64,000 bases of DNA, taken from Guyanagaster necrorhizus. Its lineage: Eukaryota > Basidiomycota > Agaricomycetes > Agaricales > Physalacriaceae. A program made the position numbers and the translations under genes. This document shows positions 44,352 through 56,906 of the stretch, one piece after another. Position 1 is the first letter of the stretch, and each line of letters opens with the position of its first letter. The DNA lies in assembly GCF_019112545.1 (NCBI RefSeq), contig NW_025064913.1, forward strand, positions 258,655-322,654, given 5' to 3'. Under the pieces are notes generated by a model that worked only from the letters and a program-made list of their open reading frames with translations, made no database searches and was not told the origin of the DNA.

Positions 44352-47300
44352 TTGTACATGCGCAAGACTCGCTCTATTGTCTGGGATCCGGCAAGTAAAT
44401 CAAGAATTGATTTGACTGAAGTTAGTTCGTTAATTTTTTCTGTTAATTATCAAGCGGGTAACATCTTTGCACAATGCAACACGACATAACGGTTGAATCC
44501 ATAGCGGGTTCCCCTCTTAGGGTCAGTGGTATATTCGATGGCGTTGATGGGCTTGTTTCCTCCCTATCGATCAGGTCATCAGCTATCGATCCAGAGGTGC
44601 CATAAGAACTGAAATCTACATCATCAGTTTCCATTCGTGAACACTGCCAGATGCGCAGTCCGCCTTAGTGATCGTCCTCGTAGGACTCTGTGTTCAAAGT
44701 GTGCATGTCGCACTTGTGTCCGCAGGCGGTATTGTAGCAGCGCGAGTGCTTCTCGCTGTCTCCAAGCTGCACTTCATGTCAGTGTGGTTGATCAGCGAGG
44801 ACAGGGACAGTGGTACTCACTTCGCCGCCGTTAACGTTAAGCACCCGTGGCAGAACATATACGCGGCATCTTCGCAGCGTCGCAGGTCCCTGGCTGGCCG
44901 CCGCTAAAGCAGCCCTCAGCGGCGACATAGGAGATGTCAGCGAGCGCGTCGAAGACAGGAGAAATAATCTGGCGACAATGATAGAAGTTATTTGCCAAGT
45001 TGTGATGTAGCTGCTGAGAAGCCTGAACTAGATACGCTGGTTGTCAGGCCGGGCTAAAGCTTAGTGAGACTACTTTCCACATTTTATACCAGCTAAGAGC
45101 CAAGTTGAAACACTCACTCGCGAGAACCAGGCTTTCTCTTTTGGCGGATGAGGCACGCGACTGACACTGAATGGAACCGCGCGTGGGGTGTCTTGTCATG
45201 GAATGAGGACGGCGTGTTCTTTGACCAATGAATTCCGCGAGTACTAGGCAACGCCCAAAAAAGTCCTCTGATTTTAGACACATGTACGCTGCACTTGAAC
45301 AAAAGATAGTGTGCGTAATTTCACATCGAGACCAGTAAAGGACACTGGAGAAGACCAGAGCGTATCATCGAGAATAGTCTGGTATCGAGCGTCAGTTGGC
45401 AGGTAGTGCCATTAGAACGAGTACGTACACTTGCTGCGAAACCACGTTGGCATCACCCAGGGACCCAAACATGTTCTTTTGCGATGTCTGCCCTCCGGTT
45501 TGTCGATCAGTTTTCCGTGTGACGTTCACATCTACTGAAGTGCTCCAGAATTCTGCCGTAGCATATCCGAGCTGACGGAGAGGGCAGGATTGCAGAATGG
45601 AACGTCAATCGAGAAGGGAAGACCCCATCGTCGAGTGACGCTGTTCCACACCACAGGAACGTGCCTCAGAACAAACTATCTTGTTCATCGCCGTAGATAG
45701 AATCACTACTGAAGAAGAGGTACAGCACTGAGAAAAATTAGCCCGATGAAGGTGAGAAAACGGAAAAGGGACTCGCAGAACGTTATATATATATCTTCCG
45801 GGCTTCACATCCAAAGATGCATACATTCATCTTTTACCCACCCTTTCCTCGAGACTCGAGTTATTCCTGGTCAAGAACGGGACCTCATATACAGCGCGGA
45901 ACGGGACCAGATGTACGACGCACTGTTATCTTGCGCAATCCTCCAGGATGCGACGCTGAAGTCGGCGCTAGCAGTTGATTGTCATTTTTGAGTGTTCACA
46001 GTGTTCAGCGTCTCCGAGGGATGCAGGCTGAAGGAAAGAACCTTATACCGGTGTGCAATCCGTCATTCACGGTTTTAGGCTTCTCGTATCTGTGAGCTCT
46101 ACTGAGAAGTTACTCGTGAGCCGGGGAAGAATACCGGAAGGTGTCAAGGGACATGCGACTGCTTAGGTTATGAGGGCATTTGAAGGACCATATTTACTTA
46201 GAATAACTGCTATCTCTCCCTACTAGTCCATGGAATTCGAACGTTGCCAGCATTTTTACGCTGCAAGAGCTGAGTCCTTCATGAAATCACCCAGCATTTG
46301 GGGAAAAGTGAGGTCCTGGCGAGAAGTTTAGAGAGAGCTTGGGAGTTATTGGTATCCTTTCCCGATAATAACAGGGAAGAAATATGCTGTGAGCGCCCGG
46401 CTGCTAGGAAACCCATGAGCACGACGATCATGGGACAATAAAAAGCTCACTCACAAAGAAATCCATTCTGTGTCGTACCCTTCTTTGCTTCAAGTTCATC
46501 GTGGATCTCCTGTCGCATCTAAACACGCATCCCTCAGTATTGCCGGGCATCCAGATTAAAATGGTTGTAAATGGTCACTCATCGTGGTGACGAAACTGTT
46601 GATATATGATAATATATATGCTCCCCGGCTGGTGTCGTGACATCGAGCCACTCGACATCTATGCATCCTGTTACACATCAGAAGGCTGATAGATAGAATG
46701 AGCATAAACAACGTAACAGAAAGAAAAGAATGCATGACAATTATTTCCACCTCTGAAGCAAAGTACAAAGGCTGTTAGTAACACTGCACCTGAGTGGCTT
46801 TGGAATACTGATTGTTCATGTAATGATATCTAGTTGTATCCATGTCCTTAAATCTTGAAAATATATGTATAGTGTTCATCTGCATGAAGCCCGGGCCTGA
46901 TCCCAAGCTGAGCCTGACTGAACTTGGGCTCATGATTTTACAAGCATGAGCCTGCCAAAGCCAAGCCCAAGCCCTCAAAGCTGAGCTGATCAGGGGCCTG
47001 ACAATCGCTACCTGCTCGCCGCTGGTGTCTACCCTCAACATAATCCCCATTTCCAGGGCATTGCGACGAAACATAGCAGGGACGTGGTGGAGATGCTGAA
47101 TGAGCCAGCCTATTCAATTCCTGAAATCAGGGTCGAAACAAAGAAGACACTCCAGGACATAGAACACCAGGTGATGGTCGAGAGTAAACAAATGGCGAGG
47201 CGAAGCCTGTAGAGCGTGGAGCTCGGCGGGACTCGGAAGACGCTTAACCATGTGGCTAGGCAGTCTTCGCGCATAATCATTGGATCCAAAATAATTTAAT

Positions 47301-48120
47301 GAAGGGAAAAGAAGGTGTCAGCATCAGGACCTATTCCAAAATAAGTTCTTATCTGGAGCATCACAAGAACTAGAAACACGGCACAGAAGGCTGAGAAGCA
47401 GGAAGGGTGGCAATATCTTTACCCCAGCAGTATCTGTGGCAGAGCCGCAATTGATGGCCAGAGTTTGTTCCTTATGTTAAAAAAGAAATACCAGCAGAAG
47501 TTAACAATAACTAGTTACAAATACACGTTTGAAAGTTTTGCACAGAAAAAAACTTGCTTCCATTACTATTATATGAAAAAGGAAACATCTTCTAACCTTT
47601 TGGGGTGGTTTCTGCACATCCAAAACCAGCAAATGGTCCATTTGTTCAAAGACCGGTGCTCAGTGCAGTACTACTGGAAAAATATGTTCCACACTTTTAG
47701 TGCATACTTTGGGAGGGCACCAATCACCATTTTCGAACAGACCCAGTGCACGAACAGATGTCTTGGCCAGAGCCCAGAGACACCCATAGCTCCAGCACGG
47801 CGACAGTGAAGTATGCTCATTTCGAGAAGAACTTTTCGGGCCTGAGATTCATATCCAAAAGAGAGCCAATCGCAAATTCTGTTCCTCCCAGATTAGAGTT
47901 AGAATTTGCACCATATCGTGGGATCAGATCGGTAGATACGTAGCTCCTGCGATACCGCAAGGTTGGGCCTATGCTCGGATTAACAGAGGACATGTATGCA
48001 GAGATATGGTCTAAATGTAATGCCAAAAAGCAGTGGTGTCGTGGCAAAGCAGGGTGAATTCAAGTAGATATATATTAGGACTGGGAAAACACTGAGTAAG
48101 CCCTTTAGCTGCAACCTTCA
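44352..48120. other. intergenic with a CpG-poor repeat-like patch
   Basis: No gene supported. 46770-47000 and about 47400-47745 are AT-rich and CpG-poor compared with the surroundings, and 46889-46997 has inverted ends. Confidence 0.35.
46889..46997. repeat. short inverted-repeat element
   Basis: GGGCCTGATC near 46893 is mirrored by GATCAGGGGCC near 46988. Between them are repeated AAGCCCAAGCC/GGGCTCATG-type units. Size and CpG poverty suggest a miniature repeat. No copy elsewhere in the window was found. Confidence 0.35.
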
Positions 48121-48829
48121 ATGGAATCCCATCTTCCAACTCCCTACCAACCCCGTAGTTCGACGATATTGGAATTCACCTTCGCCGTCTTGCAATCTGT
48201 TGGAGCAGGAAGAAAAGAATGCATCATCGTGTATGGCCTATTATTTTATCTTCTCATCGTCCGGCCATTGGTGTCGCCCTGCATGGTCGTATCATGTCTC
48301 AAGGACACTATCGATGACATCCACATGCTCTTTGATGAGCACCGCGAAGTCTTGATTACAGAAGAGTTGAAACTGGCAGAGTAAGCACGGCTCCTTCCTG
48401 ATGATGATGTCCTTCCCCACTGAACTTCAGATTGCGAGCTGACGTATTGACACTGGCCAGAGAAAATCTTGAAGCATGGCAACGCGTTTCCGTCGCCAGC
48501 CCACGCTCTTTATTGATGTACGCATCCAAAACGAAGGACACTTGGAAAAAGGCACACAACTATCACAAGAACGCCGATGAATTGAAGACAAGGATGCAGG
48601 TATGTCCTCGAGCAATGACATGCGCCGTGGTTACCTTTCACGGTTTAAAAATCATATTGCTCATGCACGCGGAAGAACACGAGCGACTCTTTGCCGAACG
48701 TCGAAGAGCTTTTCGACACGAGCACGCAGGGTAACTGTTCTACTACTATCCTATTATGTGATGGTGAGCGAGCGGGTGGATTTGTGGCCTAAATGTATAC
48801 TGACGATTCTTCCAGCTGCGAACAGATAA
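48121..48829 (+). CDS. small membrane-anchored coiled-coil hypothetical protein, four exons
   Basis: Exons 48121-48380, 48431-48599, 48676-48730 and 48816-48829. Introns are GTAAGC...TTCAG, GTATGT...GGAAG and GTAACT...TCCAG, and all joins keep frame, giving 165 residues. A single hydrophobic helix lies at about residues 34-52 (CIIVYGLLFYLLIVRPLV). A charged, helix-forming region follows (TIDDIHMLFDEHREVLITEE, RADVLTLARENLEAWQRV, ADELKTRMQ), likely a coiled coil on one side of the membrane. The short C-terminus is acidic. This layout is frequent among unnamed agaric proteins. No function is known to me. The last 5-residue exon is the weakest part. Confidence 0.6.
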
Positions 48830-50810
48830 AACACATTGTAAAAATTTTCTCAAATACTGTTGAGTGCTCTTGCTGTCACAGAAATATCTGAATAGTATCT
48901 TATCCTGCTATCTCGCTTTCTTATTACACATATACGTGAATTAGCCAAAATTTCATCATGTATGATGGACATCGTACCTGAATAATGTTATTCCGCTCTA
49001 AGCGGTGATATACTGGTTCGGCCAGACATTGTGTGATCCATTCATCGTTCTCAAAGACAAGGACAAGACAAAGAGATCGCTCGTCATTTGCACCCCATCC
49101 ACATTCCCATCAGATGAATCCTATTCATGGACAGAGACAGAAAAATCAATAGGACATAATAATACCACTTGCTCATCACCCTCGAAGAGATAAGACCAAG
49201 ACTGACTGTTGCATGCTACAGCCCATCTCTCTTCAGGCGCTGGCATTAGCGTCCGCGATGCATCGCAGGGATCCACAAAGCAGCTTAAAGCAGGAAATGC
49301 TCGGACTCTTGTAGTCCCAGAAGAGAGAGATGGTCGTCGTTCATATAATGGTCCTTAATTATACTTCAACGTATCCTAGAACTCATAGGCTACTGCCCCG
49401 CTGATCGACATATTGAATAGGATAAAACGTTCCGAGATATGCAGGGTCCTGCACATAGAGTGGAATCCAGAATGCGGACATTCCGCTGTCGCTCCGGCCA
49501 AAAAGCTGACTGAAAGACGGGTCGATACCTCAACCAGGTAGATCAATAGTGATCAAACAAAGACCATGAACGCCACGACGCCTGCTGTAGCACGATATCG
49601 TCATGAACGAAAGACACGTACCATCAGGTTCATTGGAAGGAACGGAAGTTCCGCGACACTGGATGGGAATCGCGCCTGCGGTGTTTTGCCTTAGAGTCTA
49701 TACATCCGGACGTAAAACGCTCGCCATCATCATCAATCTCATGCTTTCCTTCGTCCTCCAGCTTCGCGTGCCTTCGCATCTCTGATGTATAAAGCGAACC
49801 TCTGTGGTACATTCAAGGATTGACAAGCCAACGCAGGCTATTTTAGCGATAAAGAGGCATATGAAGAAAAAAAAGATGCCATTGCCAAGTTGTATTGTCC
49901 GGAATTCTGGAACTGCAAACTACTACCACTTCGGTGATTGTCATCTATCGGCCTCATCTTCGTGTTTGAAGAAGAGAAATAGACATATCACTTACAGAAC
50001 ATAAAGAATGTGCCCCTTTACTCTGTCGCCTTCTGAATTGATGGAATCTAAAAGCAAAGGGCCTCAGGAATTGCGTCTGTTCCTGCCTTCCTCGCAGTAA
50101 GAAATGGAGCTACGGCGTAGCCAAATATACGATACTGTAAAACTTAGATCAATGAAGGTGAGAAAATGTAGAAAGGACTTACAAAACGCTGATTCATCTA
50201 CTCTCCCTTGCTGACTACCGCATCTAAACGGCCATATAACCACCCTATGCCGGCCATGAAGGTAAGCATTTAAACCGCGCCCCTGAATGAACATGACGAA
50301 CACGAGAAGACAAAGAATTACCGACAGCGAAGTTGATACGGCCAGCGATATCGCTCGCCAGTTTGTACCAGTACAACATTTATACCATCACCATGGCATC
50401 CAGGTACGCATATAGCCACCCGCAAAGAAATTCTCCCTCCCAAATCACTGCTTTATCCAGAATTTGGGAAAACACGCCTCGTCATATTGAGTGATTATCC
50501 ATTTTGTGTGCACTGCCGTTTTTCCATCCCTTGGCACGTCATATCTAGGCTGCGCATAGGCACCACAGACAATATGGACAGGGATACGGTCTCTTGGGAC
50601 GACAGGGAACAAAAGGATGGCGATAGCCCAGGAAATTGCCACTGCCTAGTGGCAGTTGTTGGCGGAGGACACCCAAGGGTTCCGTGCGCATTGCTGAACC
50701 GGACTACGCAAATACAGGGTGGACTGTCAGTGGCAGAGAATCGTTTCTCAACAACAGACGGTACTGAACAAAGCTGTACATGGTGAAAGAAGGAAACAAA
50801 AAGGGGGCGC
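48830..50810. other. intergenic, no gene recognised
   Basis: Short frames only. 50151-50190 resembles 45743-45783 (GATGAAGGTGAGAAAA core and AGGACTT/GGGACTC), both readable as introns on the minus strand. Confidence 0.35.
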
Positions 50811-50825
50811 GTGGCCACGTGTCCC

Positions 50826-50925
50826 GATTGGCGTGAAGTGTGGATCCAAATGGGTCCCTTCTTCCACTTTGACAGTCCCCAGCAGAGATTGCAGAGCTAC
50901 CTTGTCGAGCTTGCTGACCGCTTTC
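50826..50925. repeat. segment duplicated at 56359-56440
   Basis: A 22-base identical core (ATGGGTCCCTTCTTCCACTT plus two bases) sits in about 40 bases of near identity, followed after a gap by a shared GACCGCTTTCT. A small frame here (50811-51026) ends in a hydrophobic stretch (FLILIFTILFLTDIL). The partner is further decayed. Confidence 0.55.
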
Positions 50926-51026
50926 TTATCTTAATATTTACCATTCTCTTCCTTACGGATATCCTCGAAATGTCGGACATTCGCTCTTCGATTCACCACC
51001 GCTTGCAGTCCAAGCACCACCAATAA

Positions 51027-52271
51027 TCTAGTCTACCTCGCTGCTCGCCGACTAAGATGTTCCGGTTCTGTAAGATTTTACAATGACGAGGAAGAGTTTA
51101 CAATGTTGTCCAAAGAGATCGCAAGGCCTAGGCGTGTGTCAAATTCGTCCTTGGTTTGTTTTCCCTTCTAAGCAGGCCAGCCAGATATCCACAACGAGCG
51201 GAAAGAAGAGCAATATATTGACCACCATTGCGAGGAGGATCGTATGCTTCGATGGATACCCTATCCACCACTCTAGGACCTATGTTGGCCCCACAAAAGT
51301 TATTGTTCGTCGAGACGCTCGAAAATTTACCTGCAGCACGGACACGGGACGACGGAATTGCTGGTTGTTGATGAATTTAAGTGTGCGCAATTTATCTATT
51401 TCCCTCGCTCACGTCTGACGGTTTGAGTGTCGTAGAGTGCTCGTCTTGCTATCATATACCGACATGAGATCCGAGCGTCAAGTAGAACTGTGTCGCGGAT
51501 ATCAACGTAGACGGGCTACGAATGTCATAGTATTTTACTAAGGGTCGTAAGACGTACAGTTCATCTGATCTGGCTCTTCCACTAGATGTCTCGTCACCGG
51601 ATACCGGGCGCTATACTGGACCTTGTCTCCGAATCCGGTTGTTTTCCCTTATTCGACCGTCGCCGCATCCACAATCAGGAATAAGGACAGCGCCCCTTTC
51701 TACCACCGACCTCCGTTCGTGAACAACATGAATCTCGCCCTGTATTGGATGTACTGCGAACCATCATTCTTCGTGGATACCGCTCATTTCCATCTTCCGT
51801 CAGTATTCGTGATCCCAGTCATAGACTTTGTTCTTCGTCTACTGTCGAAATTCTTTCCTGAAGGACAAAGGCCTGATTTCGCGGCCATTGGTATCAGCGT
51901 GTAGTCACTTATGCAGGCCGCCCTGATTATACCACGGAACACAGGTGAAGGTCTCGGTGTTGAGCGTGAGACGCATCAGGCGTCTCGATAGTCTGCGTTG
52001 GGTTAGACGGATGGCTGCAGAGATCTTGGGAAAGCAGGAACAGCCGATTAGTTCGACGGACCGAAATCAGTATCGGACTACCCTGTCCATGTTGACATAA
52101 CAACTCCCGTTGCCGTTGGTCAGTGATGGACCAGAGCGAAGACAGCCTCAATGACTCTGGAGCTGGAGACCAAGGAGCAATGAAATTTTTATTTTACCCC
52201 TCCGTCGACTGTATTGACACTAATTTATTTCGTCGATAGTGTATTCTTCTGTAAAACATTTTGACCTGCGA
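51027..52271. other. intergenic, no gene recognised
   Basis: Frames of 111 residues (51083-51418) and 93 residues (51623-51904) show no domain and no supporting exon chain. Confidence 0.3.
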
Positions 52272-52571
52272 TCACATCTCAGTCTTCGGCAGTACGGCAG
52301 TCCAATCGTTATCGTGATTAACATCTGAAAGGTACCCACGGAGCTGTTGATATGCAATCGACGTAGAGGCCATTAGTACAGCGAACAAAAATAGCACGGA
52401 ACTCACGAACTGGTTGCTCAAGACTGGATGGGACGCGTCTATTAGGAAGTTATGAGTTCGGAGACGCGTAACTGTCCCATTTACCATGATCATACCATCA
52501 CCGCGACGGAAGCAGATCTGATTCGCCCTGAGACCCGAGGGAGCTTGAACGGCGTGGCGCAGTTGGCCCAT
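52272..52571 (-). CDS. possible small single-helix protein (weak)
   Basis: A 99-residue frame with one hydrophobic helix (FVSSVLFLFAVLMASTSIA) lies divergently upstream of the F-box gene at 52728. No family, and splicing is uncertain. Confidence 0.25.
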   Translation of the reverse strand: MGQLRHAVQAPSGLRANQICFRRGDGMIMVNGTVTRLRTHNFLIDASHPVLSNQFVSSVLFLFAVLMASTSIAYQQLRGYLSDVNHDNDWTAVLPKTEM

Positions 52572-52727
52572 GGCTAGGAGAAAGTTCCGAGTTCCCGAAA
52601 TAAAGTATTCGCACCGAGCTTACAGCTGACCCGTGTTGCACCTGAACACGTGTTGGTAAGTACTTAATAGCAGCATGCGCTACAAGTACCTTGTTCTTCT
52701 TCTTCAACCTACTACCAGCATTCAGTG

Positions 52728-55118
52728 ATGGCGCCAAGACGTACTCGTGTAGGCAAGCTCCAGGGGATTCTATCCATGCCTGTTGAGATGTGGCTCGAGG
52801 TGAGTCTTCATCTCGCCCACCATCTTCATTGGGCGCTTAACTCTTTTGGCTGTAGATTTTGAGCTTCCTCAGCCCACAGGACGTCCTGCAGCTGGCGCGA
52901 TCCTCGAAGGACCTTCGCTCGATATTCATGAGTCGGTCATCGACGGCTATCTGGAAGGCTGCTCGTAGGACGGTGGAATGTCCATCCCCGATATCAGGTT
53001 TCTCTGAGCCAGCATGGGCGAACCTATTGTTCATGAATATGTGCCATGTAAGCTTGTTTACTCAAGGCAGCTACAGGCCCCTCATTGGATTGCCAGTTTT
53101 GTTGTAAGAGCGTCGTACGCCACATCAATTTTCTATTCCGAACGCGGATATGTTCTAAATGCGTGAGCAAGCAGTGAAGTCTTCGGTTCATCTCTTTTTG
53201 TCACAATACTCATGAATCTACATAGTATTATGTCTCATCCAGAGGTAGCCGGCAATGAGGACCAGCTGTCCTTGATCATGACACTCGTCCCTACTAAAGT
53301 GTTGTCAAGTAAGTTTCGCGTCTTCGCTCACCAAGAGAACAGACGTTAAATTACCCTCAGTTCGACGGGAAGGATGCCTACCGTTTCGATGTCTGCGAGA
53401 AGAATTTGAGGCCGTCAAAGCTCAGTATCTTTACCTTCCTGAAGAAATGAAGGAGGCATACTGTTACGAAAGGCACAAATATGTCGAGGAAGTGACCGCT
53501 GTACGTATCCTTCGCTCTCTATCTCATCTTTGACCGAGCGTATCCAATTCTAGTTTGTATCCATTGGTGAGGCATGGTGTCAAAAGAGGGAACAAGAGCG
53601 CCAAGAAGAGCTCGAGCAGCTGAAAATGGATAGAGCATCTGCGTAAGTGCAACATACGCTCTGCTCGCTACTTTCTTCACTAAAGGACCCATTTCAGCAT
53701 AGCGGAGAGACTGAAAGCGCTCGGATACGGAAAGGTTTTCGATCATATCGGTTTTACGTCCCGCTTCCATCGACATCCTCTCGTTAAGCAGCCGAGAGCC
53801 CTTACACAACAAGGTGAGCACTCCAGCCTTCACCTCAGGGAATGACTCTTGTTAGGACACATATATTACAGGCTGGTCCAAGATATCTGAGGTTCTCATT
53901 CAGCTCGCAAAAGATGCGAGCAAGGAACAAATACACCAAGAGCGCGTATCTCAAGTTCGTGGCCGTATCCTTGTGTCTCGAGAATGTGCACGTCGCGGCA
54001 AACACCGTTCTACACTGACTGCTCTCGAACACACTTCGGTCGTTAGATCCCGCTTGGTCATCGCCAGTTCCGTTTTTTCGTCCTTCTTCCCGTCCGGATC
54101 ACCTTATGCCACTACCATTCCATCCCCAATGGATTTCTGTACCTTCCGTCTAGTCAAAAATATCCTCGACCTTCCCGACGATGTCACCGTTGATAACCAG
54201 AGCTTTCGTCCGCTTCTAGGGTTGTTCCACCAACAATGGACGGAGCATGCGCACACCGAGCTCATCAGGATATTAGTGGATTCAGAGATGGAGTCCATTG
54301 AGCAAAAGACTGCCTTCCTCCAGCTAGCTCGTAACGTGTTTGTCTGCCGGGTATGTGTGGCTCGCGAGTTGTTCTACCCTGAAGTGCTGGCGCATGAGTG
54401 CTGTACGCGGGCGCCAAATCCTCCGCAAACGGTCTTTTCTACCCTGGAGCAGAGATGTGCATGGAATTCGAACTGCCTGGCTCGACACGAAACCCTAACA
54501 TCTTTTATGTCGACCTTGACTTGGGCGGTCGGTCTTGACCCAGAAACGGCGACAGTACGAGATATCGATACTTTGGAGTACTATTACCGCTGTCTCATCT
54601 GTCACAGGGCGAATCTTAGTTCTGGAGGGTTCAAGAATATATATGGATGGCGCTCATTTGTGGTTATCTTCTATTTCTCTCGCTCACGGCATTGCTGATA
54701 TTCACGTTATCAGATTCAGCACATGGATAGTCACGCACAGGTAGGGAACATCCCATCGTACCCTGAAAATTTCGAGGTCCTGTTGGCTGAGAGTGTGGAA
54801 TCGGATCCCTCCAATGGTGTGCAGCTCGACCCGTTACGTTGGCGATGCGTCCATTGTCGGGACGTTCTTGAACCAACAACACTTGATACAATTCGACATC
54901 ATCTGCTGGACGTGTACGTCGCCTTTCTAGGAACTACGCTCTTATATCTGACTAAAGGATTCTACAGACATTCGGTCGTCGAACCGAAAATCAAACTCGA
55001 TTATTATGAGGATTTTGGGATATGTCACTCAAGCTTCAGAGCGAGAGCCAGGATAGGGACGATGTTGTCATGTTGCAGGGATGACGAGACCCTATGCACT
55101 TCAGAGCAACATGGCTAG
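52728..55118 (+). CDS. F-box protein with Cys-rich zinc-binding segments, 10 exons
   Basis: Proposed exons: 52728-52799, 52856-53047, 53097-53173, 53226-53308, 53361-53500, 53554-53642, 53698-53813, 53872-54662, 54714-54913, 54968-55118. All introns are GT-AG and 48-57 nt, and the total is 636 residues. Residues 17-60 are an F-box (LSMPVEMWLEILSFLSPQDV, LARSSKDLRSIFMSRSS, WKAARRTV). A C4 pair follows at about 87-111 (CHFC and CSKC), then a coiled coil (WCQKREQERQEELEQLKMDR), a FTSRFHRHPLV segment, and later CRVC/HECC, CLICH and a CVHC...HH finger (WRCVHCRDVLEPTTLDTIRHH). This F-box plus treble-clef layout is a common expanded class in Agaricomycetes, likely SCF substrate receptors. The C-terminal 50 residues after the last intron are the least certain. 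Confidence 0.85.
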
Positions 55119-56865
55119 TACCAGTAATCATCTGATCCCCTTATTACTCAGTGCGGCTGGAACGTAATACAACAATGGTGGCGATCATGATTATTGGTAA
55201 AAGCCAAAACGGCGCCACGATCCAGCCATGGCTTCAAGCAGAAATGGATAAAGACTACCATCCAGACAGCACGAACTTCGAAGTCTTAAGTCCAAAATCC
55301 GCCGAATCAAATTCTGCCAAATACGACCTGCGAACAGACGTTGGGGAGCAGCTGATAATGGACGGGGACGGTGCCTTCATCACGGTGCCGTCATCCGGAC
55401 CTAAAGATCTTTCGCAGCTGACCTCACGTCCACGTTTGCATCAAGGAAAAAAGGAACAGCTGAGACTGGCGCCCTAAATGGTGGGGAGATGCTGGAGAAA
55501 AATACAGGAAGGCGGGATGTGTTGCCTCGGACTAAAGGTGCAGGTACTAGCCTTGAATAAGCCAATGGCCATCGCCCATCGTCAAGCATGTGCTTGAGAC
55601 GTCCTCGTCATCCAGCCGTAGTTTCTGCGATGCGATAAGGTCAAGCACCGGCGTACGTAACTAGTGTAACTAATGAACATGACGAAGGCAGAGAGAATGA
55701 AATTATACTCACAGATTCATACTATGGCCTGCATCGCTCGTCTTTTTTTTTTTTTTCCCTGTAGACACGCAGAGCAACCTTTTCCCGACCCAAAGCCACG
55801 CCCCTCTCTTTCTGCGCTTCATGTAGAACATCTTTATTGACCAGAATGCAGAGGAGACGCCCCATCATTTAGAGCGATGCTGTCGTGCCTCGCTGAGGGC
55901 CCCACATGGTCGCTATGGAGGCTACTAGCAAGAATGTAAAAGTCGCAATCGGCCGGAACGGGCGTCGGGGTGAAAGTGAGCGTTGAGGGCTATCGATTGC
56001 TCGTCGTCCATTGGCACGACGCCCGTGGTCCTGCGCCAAGCACCGCACGATCTGATTTTCTAGGGTATAGCTGTCTTTCTCAAAGAGATATGTCTTGGCG
56101 CTGGAAAATCGATAAGAACCGTGAATACGTGAGAAAAAGCAAAAAAAAAAAATACGCACGAGTCATACAATTTTCACCGGCTGAAGCGCTCAATCCTGCT
56201 TGAAATGCATGTGTAGCAGCTCCTCCTCCTCTGCTTTTTTCTCCTCGTTCAAGGTGATAATATATTGCCATGAGGTTCGTATTGAAGGGTAAGAGCAGGA
56301 AGACAGTTCTTAGGGATAGAAGGTGCTGGAGCAAGCAAACGGTGGCATATGTCCATGTGACTCTGTTGAAGTGTAGATCCAGATGGGTCCCTTCTTCCAC
56401 TTTGTCAATCACCGGTCCGAGGATGACCGCTTTCTGGGCTTGCCTTTCTCCTTCTCATGCTGTTTTCTGCTGCTGTGATTGTCCCTTTTTGCCTATCTTG
56501 TCAAGATCCCCACATTATCCTAGCTGCGTTGCAATATTTAACTTTCCAAATTCCACTAATGATAAAGATTTCTTACATATCTATCGATATTTCTACGTTT
56601 TTATTTGCAGCTAATACCAGTGATTACTCTTTTCCGAGCCCTCTGTTAGAGTGTCGCTGTTGCATAAAAGTTCGTTTTCTTGATCTCTGCGCTGTACAAT
56701 ACCTGCAGAGCTCAGGCATTGCTGAGTCTCATAACCATTCGTTCGTTCCTGTGCTGTCATTCAATATCATGATATGATTTGTTTTCTTTAGTGATACTGC
56801 AACAAAGGCACTGTTGAAGGAAATACCTGTTCATATTTCTGAGCAGTTTGGTGCAGCTGATTTTA
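55119..56865. other. intergenic, no gene recognised
   Basis: Contains the decayed partner (56359-56440) of the segment at 50826-50925, and a T-run at about 55742-55756. The frame at 55151-55477 (108 residues) has no recognisable domain. Confidence 0.35.
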
Positions 56866-56906
56866 TAAACTTTAGCCTGGTGAAGGGTTCGAATCCCTGT
56901 AGCTCA
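56866..56906 (+). tRNA. tRNA-like 3' half with B box
   Basis: T-arm AGGGTTCGAATCCCT (56884-56898), followed by GTAGCTCA, is a canonical T-arm plus acceptor strand with discriminator A. No complementary GAGCTAC with D-arm precedes it within 100 bases. It is therefore a truncated tRNA or tRNA-derived sequence. The isotype cannot be told. Confidence 0.4.

Noticed and set aside
44668..44907. 79-residue hydrophobic plus frame
   Set aside because: Overlaps two other frames of similar length, shows no splice continuation and no family resemblance.
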